A stretch of 64,000 bases of DNA from CAZNOG01 sp964574635 (GTDB taxonomy: Bacteria; Bacteroidota; Bacteroidia; Flavobacteriales_D; Cryomorphaceae): positions 254,027-318,026 of the forward strand of contig CAZNOG010000001.1 in NCBI GenBank assembly GCA_964574635.1, given 5' to 3'. Shown piece after piece: positions 8,828 to 17,555 of this stretch (positions are counted from its first letter, which is position 1; the number at the start of each line of letters is the position of its first letter). The notes beneath the pieces were generated by a model, which had not been told where the DNA came from, ran no database searches, and saw nothing but the letters and a program-made list of their open reading frames with translations. The translations under genes were made by a program, and so were the position numbers.

Positions 8828-10537
8828 ATGCGAATGAAACATTCCGGATTCTCAGCGATGGCAGTGATGGTAATCGCAGGTTTTGCGCTTTCGGCTTGTG
8901 GCGGTCTGGGCAAGATGGCCAAATACGCCGAAACCATCCAGTACGACGTGCAACCCAACCCTCTGATTGTGAGAGGTGACAGCGTAGAGCTCAATATCAA
9001 CGGCAAGTTTCCCGGCAAATACTTCAGCAAGAAGGCCATGGTGGAACTTACTCCGGTATTGACCTACCCCGCAGGACAAACTCCTTATAAAACCGTCGGT
9101 TTTCAAGGTGAAAGTGCAGCGGGCAACTACACCGTCATTCCGTATGAAAACGGAAAGAATTTCACCTACCACGACAAGGTGGCCTATTCCCCCGAAATGA
9201 AAGATTCGGACTTGATGCTCAACATCCTCGGGCGTCAGGGGAACAAAGAAAGGCAGTTTGATCCGTACAAATTGGCCGACGGTGTCATCACGACTCCTTA
9301 CCTGATGATGAGCGACGACATGCCCATCATCGCGGCGGACAATTTCGAACGAGTGACGTCCCACTTCCAATACGGTGTGATCAATTACTTGGTCAACTCG
9401 TCCGTGGTTCGTCAATCGGAACTCAACGACCAAGACATTCGGGACATGAGGTCCTTCCTCCGCGACCACGCGAAGAATTCGGACTACGTCTTCCAAAACG
9501 CGGAAATCGTTTCCTACGCATCGCCCGAAGGTGAGCTTTCTTTTAACGAGAACCTCGCGGAAGACCGTGCCAACAGCGCCAAAAACGCGGTGAGCCAACT
9601 CATGAGAAACGCGAGGGTGCAATTCGACGCAAACGCGTTCTTCAACCTGAAACCCAAAGGGGAAGACTGGGACGGATTCAAAAAGAAAATGCAGGAATCC
9701 AACATCCAAGACAAGGAGCTTATCCTGCGTATTCTCGAGATGTACCCCGACAAAACCAAGAGGGAAGCTGAAATCAGAAACCTCGCCGCGACGTACACCA
9801 TTATCGCCGAGACCATCCTTCCCGAATTGCGCCGTTCGCAAATTACCCTCAATTACGACATCGAGGGCCGAAGCGACGAAGAAATCATCGCCCTCGCCAG
9901 AGGTGAACACGCCGACTCTCTCAACGTGGAGGAAATGCTGTACGCCGCAACCCTCACCGACGACGAGAACGAGCGTTTCGCGATCTACGAGTACGCCTCC
10001 AACACGTACGCCGACGACTACCGCGCAACCAACAATATGGGTGTGATCTACCTCCAACGCAACGAACTCTCCAAAGCGAAAGACATGTTCGAGCGTTCCA
10101 TCTCCATCCAAGACAATCAGGAAGCCAAAAACAACTTGGCCATCATCCACAGATTGAACGGCGACCGCGAAGAGGCCATGTCCCTACTCGAAGCGGCTGC
10201 GGGTGCAGGAGATGAGGTGAACTACAACATGGGTATCATCAAAATCCAAAACGGTGACTACGAGGGTGCCATCAACGACATGAAGGGCAAAAACACCTTC
10301 AACAAAGCCTTGGCTCAAGTGCTTTCGGGCAACAACGAGGCGGCTCTGGCAACCATCAACGCATCCGACGACGCCGACACCGCAATGGGATACTACCTCA
10401 AAGCGATCATCGGTGCGCGCATGAACGACGCCGGCATGGTTTCCACCAACCTCAACAAAGCCTACGAACTCGACGCTTCGTTGAAATCAACGGCTGCCGA
10501 GGACTTGGAATTCCGCAATTTCCAGAATGAAATCTGA
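8828..10537 (+). CDS. Outer-membrane lipoprotein with OmpA-like domain and TPR repeats
   Basis: 569 residues. The lipobox LSAC near residue 23 predicts a lipoprotein. Residues about 170-285 resemble an OmpA-type peptidoglycan-binding fold (EIVSYASPEGELSFNENLAEDRANSA, with the conserved-type Asp/Arg pair). The C-terminal 200 residues contain tetratricopeptide-like units (NNMGVIYLQRNELSKAKDMFE, NNLAIIHRLNGDREEAMSLLE, NYNMGIIKIQNGDYEGAINDM). The N-terminal part is beta-rich and unrecognised. A role as a cell-envelope scaffold is inferred. ATG 8828 is favoured over the upstream in-frame TTG, which would put charged, non-signal sequence in front of the lipobox. A strong terminator follows. Confidence 0.78.
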   Translation: MRMKHSGFSAMAVMVIAGFALSACGGLGKMAKYAETIQYDVQPNPLIVRGDSVELNINGKFPGKYFSKKAMVELTPVLTYPAGQTPYKTVGFQGESAAGNYTVIPYENGKNFTYHDKVAYSPEMKDSDLMLNILGRQGNKERQFDPYKLADGVITTPYLMMSDDMPIIAADNFERVTSHFQYGVINYLVNSSVVRQSELNDQDIRDMRSFLRDHAKNSDYVFQNAEIVSYASPEGELSFNENLAEDRANSAKNAVSQLMRNARVQFDANAFFNLKPKGEDWDGFKKKMQESNIQDKELILRILEMYPDKTKREAEIRNLAATYTIIAETILPELRRSQITLNYDIEGRSDEEIIALARGEHADSLNVEEMLYAATLTDDENERFAIYEYASNTYADDYRATNNMGVIYLQRNELSKAKDMFERSISIQDNQEAKNNLAIIHRLNGDREEAMSLLEAAAGAGDEVNYNMGIIKIQNGDYEGAINDMKGKNTFNKALAQVLSGNNEAALATINASDDADTAMGYYLKAIIGARMNDAGMVSTNLNKAYELDASLKSTAAEDLEFRNFQNEI

Positions 10538-10579
10538 TTCCTCACAGGCCTGAGCCTGTACCGAGTCACAATACGATTA

Positions 10580-10612
10580 AAGGCCGCCTCCTTCGTGAGG
10601 CGGCCTTTTTTT
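10580..10612 (+). terminator. Intrinsic terminator
   Basis: Perfect 11-base-pair stem AAGGCCGCCTC (10580-10590) with GAGGCGGCCTT (10597-10607), six-base loop CTTCGT, then a run of seven Ts. It ends the lipoprotein transcript. Confidence 0.92.
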
Positions 10613-10990
10613 ATTGCCCCCTCAACACACCAATATTCGGTTGCCTGCTTCGTGAGGGGCCTCCCATTCATCGCACCGAAATTCAAAGTCCCGCCTCCAC
10701 ATCCCATGTCTTGGGGCGACCTTCCGGTTTCCCCGTTTCCCGGTGACGTATCAAGACCACCCGCCTGCCGGCCGTCCCCCGCATGATTTGAAGTAGAAGT
10801 GTGATTTGGCGCCCGTGTCCATTCGAATCTTCCGCTCACCGCTTTGACCCGAGACTCCCGCACCGTGAATTTGGATTTCGAGCTTGTCATTGAGCACAAC
10901 CGGATAGGAAACACCCGTGTGATGCGTTTCCTAAGGCATTGCGGTAAAGAGAGGAGATCGACGCGGGAATCGGGAGCCCTACGCCGAGAA
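10613..10990. other. Intergenic region, no supported gene
   Basis: About 378 bases between the terminator and the 3' end of a minus-strand gene. Short open frames on both strands lack domain or signal features. I see no repeat, tRNA or obvious second terminator. Confidence 0.4.
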
Positions 10991-11989
10991 TCAGAAGATC
11001 ACGTGGCGGTGTCTGCGTTTGGTCACGCGGCCACGGCCTTTCTTGAACCGTTTTTGCGCCACCTTGTAGTACATCGTCACCGTGCCGGTCATGTAGGCGT
11101 CGTTGTCGGTGGGGTCGCCACGCTGAGCGCCCGTGAACGTGGAGTTCAGCGGAATTTCCCGTCCCGATTCGTCGACGTAATATCCCAGGGAGGGATCCGC
11201 CAGAAACGCGGCCATTTCCCCGTAGTTGTCCCGAATCAAATCGTTGTCGAAGTACACCGTGCTTACGTCGTCCATGTAGTCGGTGAAAGTAATGCGATGA
11301 ACGATCTCCAAGCCGATGCTCCATTGCCGGTTGAGCTCCCACCGCACGCCGGCTCCCATGGGAAGGACCACGGTAAACAACGAGTACTTTTCCGCGCCTC
11401 CGGGCAATCCCTGTCCTTCCGTGCCCATGTCGCGCAATGCGTACCACTGCCCGTCGACGTTGGCTTTGGGGTTGAACGCGGTCACGCCTACACCGGCGGA
11501 GACGTAAAAGTGCAAAGGAGGCTTGAATGACCCTTGGCTACGAATATTGTACCTGCCTTTGGGGGTCAAGTCCCAAACGATGAATTCACCTTGAATGCTC
11601 AATTCCGTGATCGAGGAGCGGAAGTGGAGGTTTCGGTTTCGGCGGAAAATTTCCTCGGTAAGCGCGTCGTTTCCCCCGATGTATCCGAAAGCGAGTTGGG
11701 CCTTGGCAAAAAAGCGGGAAGCAAATTGGTAACGGTAGAGGAATTGGAGGGCGGGGCGGGTTTCCGACAGGTTGAGGTCGTAAATGAAATCGCTGCCCAC
11801 TTGGTCGCGTCCACCGAGCTCGCCCAGAAAGTTGGCCGCACCCAACCCGAAACCGAGGCTGTGCCGGTTGTTTTTCCAGTAGTCGGGTCGTCCGCCGAAA
11901 AACTGTGCGAAGGAGGCCGTGGAAATGCCGAGGCAAATGACCGTCGCCATCGACAAACGCAAAATCTTATGGATGGACGAGTTGCTCAC
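10991..11989 (-). CDS. Outer-membrane beta-barrel protein, PorG/DUF6089-like
   Basis: 332 residues. The signal peptide (RLSMATVICLGISTASFAQ) is followed by FGGRPDYWKNNRHSLGFGLGAANFLGELGG, a start typical of the DUF6089 proteins to which the T9SS protein PorG belongs. Alternating hydrophobic beta strands follow, with a Lys/Arg-rich tail. It is probably an outer-membrane barrel. Assignment to PorG itself is uncertain, because the usual neighbours (uppS, bamA) are absent. The start is a GTG at 11989. The downstream ATG would remove the positive n-region of the signal peptide. Confidence 0.72.
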   Translation of the reverse strand: MSNSSIHKILRLSMATVICLGISTASFAQFFGGRPDYWKNNRHSLGFGLGAANFLGELGGRDQVGSDFIYDLNLSETRPALQFLYRYQFASRFFAKAQLAFGYIGGNDALTEEIFRRNRNLHFRSSITELSIQGEFIVWDLTPKGRYNIRSQGSFKPPLHFYVSAGVGVTAFNPKANVDGQWYALRDMGTEGQGLPGGAEKYSLFTVVLPMGAGVRWELNRQWSIGLEIVHRITFTDYMDDVSTVYFDNDLIRDNYGEMAAFLADPSLGYYVDESGREIPLNSTFTGAQRGDPTDNDAYMTGTVTMYYKVAQKRFKKGRGRVTKRRHRHVIF

Positions 11990-12017
11990 GGGGGCGAAAG
12001 ATAATTATTTCGATGCT

Positions 12018-12560
12018 TCATTGCACTTTGTAATCGAAGTGTCTGGAAATATTCCACAAAACGATGCCGCAGCAAACGGCGATATTAAGGGAATGCTTGG
12101 TGCCGAATTGCTCGATTTCTATGCACCCGTCCACGACCTTCACCACTTCGTCGCTCACCCCTTCCACCTCATTGCCGAACACCAGCGCCGGCTTTGGATC
12201 GAAGGTCCATGGAGCATCCCCCAAGATCATCGCGCCCCGAACCTGTTCCACCGCGTACACGCGGAATCCCTCCCGCTGCAGTTTCTTCACGGCATCGACC
12301 GTGGAATCGTGGTACTCCCAATCCACGGTGTGAGCCGCTCCGAGGGCCGTTTTGTTGATCTCCCTGTGAGGTGGTACGGCGGAAATGCCGCAGAGATGCA
12401 TTTTTTCACCTCGAAAGGCGTCCATGGTGCGAAATACGGAACCTACGTTTTGGGCACTGCGCACGTTGTCGAGGATGACGTGAACGGGCAGCTTTTCCGC
12501 CGAGCGGAAGGCTTCGGAGTCCAATCTGCCCAAAGCTTCATTCGGTATTTTCTCTCCCAT
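12018..12560 (-). CDS. TrmH/SpoU family RNA methyltransferase
   Basis: 180 residues with all three SPOUT motifs in order: NVRSAQNVGSVFRT (motif 1), LVFGNEVEGVS (motif 2) and IEQFGTKHSLNIAVCCGI (motif 3), which form the knotted SAM site. It probably 2'-O-methylates a tRNA or rRNA ribose. The short length, without the N-terminal substrate-binding domain of RlmB, is closer to TrmL/TrmH-like proteins. In motif 3 GTKHSLNIA replaces the commoner G-x-x-x-SLNVS form. Divergent from mutS. Confidence 0.88.
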   Translation of the reverse strand: MGEKIPNEALGRLDSEAFRSAEKLPVHVILDNVRSAQNVGSVFRTMDAFRGEKMHLCGISAVPPHREINKTALGAAHTVDWEYHDSTVDAVKKLQREGFRVYAVEQVRGAMILGDAPWTFDPKPALVFGNEVEGVSDEVVKVVDGCIEIEQFGTKHSLNIAVCCGIVLWNISRHFDYKVQ

Positions 12561-12680
12561 GTCTGCGTTTTATCGTCGCCCGGAAAGATAGAAATTCCGC
12601 CGGTCCCGACCCGGAAACCCGGCACCCGCTCGCCGACTTCGCCGCCGTGTGTATAAGAAATGATAAGTCGTCCGGGGTAT

Positions 12681-12713
12681 TTTCGACAATCCCGACCGAT
12701 ATTGGTATTTTCG
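12681..12713 (+). promoter_or_regulatory. Candidate mutS promoter
   Basis: TTTCG (12681-12685), 20 bases, then TATTTTCG (12706-12713). Each element differs by one base from the Bacteroidota consensus TTTG / TAnnTTTG. Transcription would start near 12720, which fits a GTG start at 12736. Confidence 0.45.
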
Positions 12714-12735
12714 TGGGTTGTTAAGGGAGATCGGA

Positions 12736-15375
12736 GTGGAAACCAAACCGCCAAAAGCCAAAAAGAAAAAGAAAAGTGCCTCCACGGAGGAAACTCCGCT
12801 GATGAAGCAATACACCGGGATCAAAGCTAAGTATCCCGATGCCTTGCTCTTGTTTCGCGTGGGCGATTTTTACGAAACCTTCGGAAAGGACGCCGTTACG
12901 GTGGCGCAAATTCTGGGTATCGTACTCACCAAACGAAAGAATGGCGCCGCGGCCGACGTGGAATTGGCGGGTTTTCCGCACCATGCCCTCGACGCCTATT
13001 TGCCCAAACTGGTTCGCGCGGGTTACCGCGTGGCCATCTGCGACCAACTCGAAGACCCCAAACAAGCCAAATCCATCGTCAAGCGCGGGGTCACCGAACT
13101 CGTCACTCCCGGCGTGGCTTACAACGACGAAGTTTTGGACACGAAGTCCAACAACTTCCTCGCAGCGGTGCATTTCGGAGAAGGAACCGCGGGTATCGCC
13201 CTTCTCGACGTCTCAACGGGTGAGTTTCTCACGACCCAAGGCTCCATCCAATACATAGAAAAGCTGGTGCAGAGCTTTCACCCCGGTGAAATTCTCTACC
13301 GACGACACTATGAAAAGGCGTTTTCGGAAGTGTTCGGCACCAAGTTTCACACCTACCGTCTCGACGACTGGGTGTTTACCAAAGAGTACGCCCTGGACAA
13401 ATTGCTCGGTCACTTCCGCACCACGTCGCTGAAAGGTTTTGGCGTGGAGGAGCTCGACCAGGCCATTGTGGCGTGCGGGGCCGTCCTACATTACCTCGAC
13501 GAAACCCATCACGAGAAACTGGGCCACGTGAGCCAATTGAAGAGGTTGGACGAACACGAATTCGTGTGGCTGGACCGATTCACCATCAGGAACCTCGAAC
13601 TCGTGAGTTCCATGAACGAAGGGGCCACCACCTTGCTCAAGGTCATCGACCGGACGATCTCTCCCATGGGCTCCCGCCTCATGAAGCGGTGGCTGGTGCT
13701 CCCGCTGAAGTCGGTGCAGGGGATAAACCACCGCTTGTCGGGCGTCAGCCACTTTCTCGATCATTCCGATATGGCCGACCAAGTCCGCGACCACATCTCC
13801 ACAATGGGCGACGTGGAGCGGTTGATCTCCAAAGTCAGCATCGGCCGCATCAATCCCCGGGAGGTGCTTCAGTTGAAACGGGCTTTGGCCGCCATCGATC
13901 CCATCAAGAAGGCTCTGGAAAATTCGGGCAACGCCTCCCTCGCCACGGTGGGTGAACAGCTCAATCCCTGCCATAGGGTGATCGAACGCATCGAAAAGGA
14001 AATCAAAGAAGATGCGCCGGCCCTCGTCGCCAAAGGAGGCGTCATCGCCGACGGCGTGGACGCGGAACTCGACGACTTGCGCGACATCCGCGTGTCGGGA
14101 AAGGACCGATTGCTCGAAATTCGGGAGCGGGAAAGCCAAAGGACGGGCATCCCCTCGCTGAAAATCGCCTACAACAACGTTTTCGGTTACTACCTCGAAG
14201 TGCGGAATACCCACAAAGACAAGGTGCCCGAAGACTGGGTGAGGAAACAAACGCTCGTAAACGCCGAGCGCTACATCACCGAGGAACTGAAATCCTACGA
14301 ACACAAGATTCTGGCCGCCGAAGAAAGGATTCTCGAACTGGAAAGCCGCCTGTATACCCAGTTGGTCAACGACTTGATGGAATACGTAGAACCCATTCAA
14401 CTCGACGCGCGCCGAATCGCCGAACTGGACTGCTTGCTGAGTTTTGCCGAAGTGGCCGTGGATTACGGATACGTAAAACCGGAAGTGGACGAGACCACGT
14501 CCATCGAAATTAAAAACGGCAGGCACCCGGTGATCGAGAGGCAGTTGCCCGTGGGTGAGACCTACGTGGCCAACGACGTATACCTCGACAACGACAGCAA
14601 TCAGATCATGATGATCACCGGACCGAACATGTCGGGAAAGTCGGCGCTGTTGCGACAAACCGCCCTGATTTGCATCCTGGCCCAAATCGGCTCGTACGTG
14701 CCGGCGTCATCGGCCCGCATCGGGATGATCGACAAGGTTTTCACGAGGGTGGGGGCGAGCGACAATATTTCGTCGGGCGAATCGACCTTCATGGTGGAAA
14801 TGAACGAAACGGCCAGCATACTCAACAACCTTTCGGACCGAAGTCTGGTGCTGCTGGACGAAATAGGAAGGGGCACGAGCACCTACGACGGGGTGTCCAT
14901 CGCGTGGGCCATCGCCGAATACCTCCACGAAAACAAAAAGGCGCGGGCCAAGACCCTCTTCGCCACGCACTACCACGAGCTGAACGACATGACGGAAATG
15001 TTTCCCCGCATTCGGAATTTCAACGTGAGCGTGAAGGAGGTGGGCAACAAAGTGATCTTCTTGCGGAAACTCAAGCCGGGGGGCAGCGAGCACAGTTTCG
15101 GGATTCACGTGGCGAGGATGGCGGGAATGCCGCCGGTGGTGGTGCGTCGCGCGGCCGAAATCCTGGAAAGTTTGGAAAAGAGCCGGACGTCGGACCACCC
15201 ACGGCCAAACAAGGCGGAGCCGGCGGATCCGGGCGTGCAGCTGAGCTTCTTCCGCCTCGATGACCCGGTGCTGGTGCAGATTCGCGACGAGATATCGGAG
15301 CTCGACATCAATTCGCTTACGCCGGTGGAGGCGCTGATGAAGCTCAATGAAATCAAAAAGCTTACGGGCAGCTGA
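12736..15375 (+). CDS. mutS: DNA mismatch repair protein MutS
   Basis: 879 residues. The mismatch-binding Phe-x-Glu motif is F45-Y-E47 in GDFYETFGKDA. The clamp/lever region follows, and the C-terminal ATPase shows Walker A GPNMSGKS, STFMVEMNETA, Walker B LVLLDEIGRGTSTYDG and the FATHYHEL switch. The tail PVEALMKLNEIKKLTG is the C-terminal helical segment. It binds mismatches and recruits MutL after replication. The GTG at 12736 has AAGGGAG upstream and lies after the candidate promoter, so it is preferred to the TTG at 12718. The Lys-rich N-terminus KPPKAKKKKK is common in the phylum. Confidence 0.96.
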   Translation: METKPPKAKKKKKSASTEETPLMKQYTGIKAKYPDALLLFRVGDFYETFGKDAVTVAQILGIVLTKRKNGAAADVELAGFPHHALDAYLPKLVRAGYRVAICDQLEDPKQAKSIVKRGVTELVTPGVAYNDEVLDTKSNNFLAAVHFGEGTAGIALLDVSTGEFLTTQGSIQYIEKLVQSFHPGEILYRRHYEKAFSEVFGTKFHTYRLDDWVFTKEYALDKLLGHFRTTSLKGFGVEELDQAIVACGAVLHYLDETHHEKLGHVSQLKRLDEHEFVWLDRFTIRNLELVSSMNEGATTLLKVIDRTISPMGSRLMKRWLVLPLKSVQGINHRLSGVSHFLDHSDMADQVRDHISTMGDVERLISKVSIGRINPREVLQLKRALAAIDPIKKALENSGNASLATVGEQLNPCHRVIERIEKEIKEDAPALVAKGGVIADGVDAELDDLRDIRVSGKDRLLEIRERESQRTGIPSLKIAYNNVFGYYLEVRNTHKDKVPEDWVRKQTLVNAERYITEELKSYEHKILAAEERILELESRLYTQLVNDLMEYVEPIQLDARRIAELDCLLSFAEVAVDYGYVKPEVDETTSIEIKNGRHPVIERQLPVGETYVANDVYLDNDSNQIMMITGPNMSGKSALLRQTALICILAQIGSYVPASSARIGMIDKVFTRVGASDNISSGESTFMVEMNETASILNNLSDRSLVLLDEIGRGTSTYDGVSIAWAIAEYLHENKKARAKTLFATHYHELNDMTEMFPRIRNFNVSVKEVGNKVIFLRKLKPGGSEHSFGIHVARMAGMPPVVVRRAAEILESLEKSRTSDHPRPNKAEPADPGVQLSFFRLDDPVLVQIRDEISELDINSLTPVEALMKLNEIKKLTGS

Positions 15376-15474
15376 TCATCCGTTTTCGGAGCGCAGGCCG
15401 GCCACCGCCGAGGGAATCTTCCGCGCTCGGGCCATAGGCGGGCCCTCCGGAAAATCACGGAATTTTCATCCCTG

Positions 15475-15505
15475 TTTGGCGTATCCGAAATAATGGTTAT
15501 TTTTG
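15475..15505 (+). promoter_or_regulatory. Promoter of tRNA-Gly, full Bacteroidota consensus
   Basis: TTTG at 15475-15478, exactly 19 bases, then TATTTTTG at 15498-15505. Both elements are perfect and the spacing is canonical. The expected start of transcription is a few bases before the tRNA at 15516. Confidence 0.78.
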
Positions 15506-15515
15506 CACTGCAAAA

Positions 15516-15588
<73 letters not shown>

Positions 15589-15590
15589 CA

Positions 15591-15623
15591 AAATTCCCGG
15601 TCTTACGGCCGGGAATTTTTTTT
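15591..15623 (+). terminator. Intrinsic terminator after tRNA-Gly
   Basis: Stem AAATTCCCGG (15591-15600) with CCGGGAATTT (15609-15618), eight-base loop, followed by Ts to 15623. Confidence 0.88.
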
Positions 15624-15926
15624 ATCCGCACTCGGCGCTTCTTCCGGAGATGTGATTCGAGGAAAAACGGAATCCATGCCCGGCGGCCACCTCCCCGAGC
15701 CACACCCACAAAAACCCAAAAACACCTGCGCGCACCCCCTCGTATCCGCCTTTGTGCGAGGAGATTAAGTGCGTCTTCGAAAGCGGTGCGGAGGCGCCGA
15801 TCACGTGCTCGAAATACCCGTAGAACATTCGTTGGAAACAGGCGTTGGAAATGGTAACCCCGCCCGCGCGTACCTCGTAATATCCTTCATACCTCCCCTG
15901 AAAGATCACAACGGAAACCTGTAATT
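15624..15926. other. Intergenic region, no supported gene
   Basis: About 300 bases. A minus-strand frame of 95 codons (15622-15909) is open here, but it overlaps the terminator and shows no domain or signal peptide, so I do not call it. The region should carry the promoter of the next gene, but I see no consensus element. Confidence 0.35.
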
Positions 15927-16769
15927 ATGCGCAACGCCCTGTTGACCTGTATGCTGCTGTTTTTGGTCGGTACGTCGTACGGTCAAACCCAACGAATTTA
16001 TCAAGACCTGCTGCCCGAAGGGGGGAAGTACCTCGATCGGGGATGGGTTTTTAGCCCGTCGATCAATTATATGTTGCCTTCGATCAAGCACACGCACCAG
16101 CGCTTGTGGACCCCTTCGAAAGAGGCGTGGGACATGGAGTACCGGGGTGCCGGAAAGGTCGGACTGGGCTTCGGGTTCGGGCGGTTCCACATCATCCGCA
16201 CGTCGCGGCTGGTCAATTACGTGTCGCTGACCATGGGCGTGAAGCACTTTCGGGCCGTGGAACGATTTGACGCCGTTTTGCACGACCCCAACCGAGAAAA
16301 TCCCTTTTTGCGCACCGGCGAAGGCACTTTCGCGCACACGTACGCCACCCTGGCCTTCGACGTGTCGTCGATCAAGCGATTGTCCCGCTCCACTTTTTTG
16401 GAAAACAGTTTGGGCATCAACGGCGACTTTCGGGTGATGGAAAGTGAGCACTACAACAAGAACGCCTTGCCTATCGGTTTGAACACTCCCACTCGGTTCA
16501 TTTTTCAGGCGCACTACCGGCTCGGATTCGGCATGAAGGTGTCGGACCGCATATTCGTGGTGCCCTCGGTGGAGACTCCCATCGTGACCTTTTACGAATA
16601 CCAAGACCTGAAATCGACCTTGGAGGTTTTCAACGTGCGGTATCGGCCTTTGATTTTCAGCGTGAACATCATGATGGCCGACAAGCGCGCGAGCAGAAAG
16701 TGCCCCACCAAGTACTCCGACCGAAAGTCGAACGAGGTGCTGTTCGGCGGCAAGAACCGTCCCTGGTAA
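15927..16769 (+). CDS. Secreted protein of unknown function, likely outer-membrane barrel
   Basis: 280 residues. The signal peptide LLTCMLLFLVGTSYGQ is followed by a beta-rich, aromatic-rich mature part with alternating patterns (KVGLGFGFGRFHIIRTS, FIFQAHYRLGFGMKV, RPLIFSVNIMMADK), as in small outer-membrane barrels. It ends in a basic tail with one cysteine rather than a terminal phenylalanine. No named family recognised. The convergent MBL gene ends 12 bases after its stop. Confidence 0.7.
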   Translation: MRNALLTCMLLFLVGTSYGQTQRIYQDLLPEGGKYLDRGWVFSPSINYMLPSIKHTHQRLWTPSKEAWDMEYRGAGKVGLGFGFGRFHIIRTSRLVNYVSLTMGVKHFRAVERFDAVLHDPNRENPFLRTGEGTFAHTYATLAFDVSSIKRLSRSTFLENSLGINGDFRVMESEHYNKNALPIGLNTPTRFIFQAHYRLGFGMKVSDRIFVVPSVETPIVTFYEYQDLKSTLEVFNVRYRPLIFSVNIMMADKRASRKCPTKYSDRKSNEVLFGGKNRPW

Positions 16770-16781
16770 TCACCCTTCCCG

Positions 16782-17414
16782 CTACTTCAGAAACGGATTG
16801 TATCGTTTTTCGTGGCCGATGGTCGTCGGCTCCATGTGGCCCGCATACACCGTGGTATCGTCGGGCAACGTGAACAATTCCTTTCGAATGGACTCCAAGA
16901 GGGTCGCCATGTCGCCCCCGGGGAGGTCCGTGCGTCCGATGCTCTCGCGAAACAACACGTCGCCCGCCAGCACGGTTCCCGAGTCTGCGTGGTACAGCGC
17001 CACATGTCCGGGCGCGTGCCCCGGCACGAACAGAATGTCGAAGCGCTCTTCGCCGAGCAGGAGGTGATCGCCTCCGAAGAATTCCGGTTCCGGCGAAGGG
17101 GAGTACGACACTCCGTACATCGATGCCACGGCTGGCACGCTTTGCAATACGACGAATTCTTTTGGATGGATTTTGGGGGTGAGGCCGTATTCCCTTGAAA
17201 TGAACTCATTGCCGAAGACGTGGTCGATGTGGCAGTGGGTGTTCACCAAGATTAAGGGACGCAATTTTTCCGCTTCCAGATACGTTTTCAAAATCTGTCG
17301 TTCGGCGTGATCGTACATGCCCGGATCGACGATCATGCACTTCCCGTTTTGTTCGGACACCACGTAGGTGTTTTCTTGGAAAGGGTTGAAAACGAAAGAT
17401 TTTATTTTGATCAT
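16782..17414 (-). CDS. MBL-fold metallo-hydrolase (glyoxalase II-like)
   Basis: 210 residues. The metal motif HCHIDH (in VNTHCHIDHVFG) is the HxHxDH signature. GHAPGHV supplies the next histidine, LAGDVLF the bridging aspartate and YAGHMEPTT the last histidine. The size and the N-terminus FVFNPFQENTYVV match the glyoxalase II-like hydrolases, which act on thioesters in the cytosol. The substrate cannot be assigned. The start at 17414 is taken because upstream codons in the open frame show no family sequence. Confidence 0.9.
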   Translation of the reverse strand: MIKIKSFVFNPFQENTYVVSEQNGKCMIVDPGMYDHAERQILKTYLEAEKLRPLILVNTHCHIDHVFGNEFISREYGLTPKIHPKEFVVLQSVPAVASMYGVSYSPSPEPEFFGGDHLLLGEERFDILFVPGHAPGHVALYHADSGTVLAGDVLFRESIGRTDLPGGDMATLLESIRKELFTLPDDTTVYAGHMEPTTIGHEKRYNPFLK

Positions 17415-17555
17415 GGCGCGATTTGTTTCCGCGAAGTTACACATAGCCGACGGGCTGTACCGCCAGGGGTCGGCGATTCCGCGACGAAGGGCGACCGGGG
17501 CAGCCCAAGCGGGTGAGGGGAAACGCAAAACTTGAATTATCTTTACGTCCATACA

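Noticed and set aside
8852..10150. Minus-strand open frame of 432 codons antisense to the lipoprotein gene
   Set aside because: No motif or signal peptide, and the plus-strand gene has a lipobox, TPR units and its own terminator.
15622..15909. Minus-strand 95-codon frame between tRNA-Gly and the next gene
   Set aside because: It overlaps the tRNA terminator, lacks a promoter element or recognisable domain, and could be open by chance in a 300-base gap.
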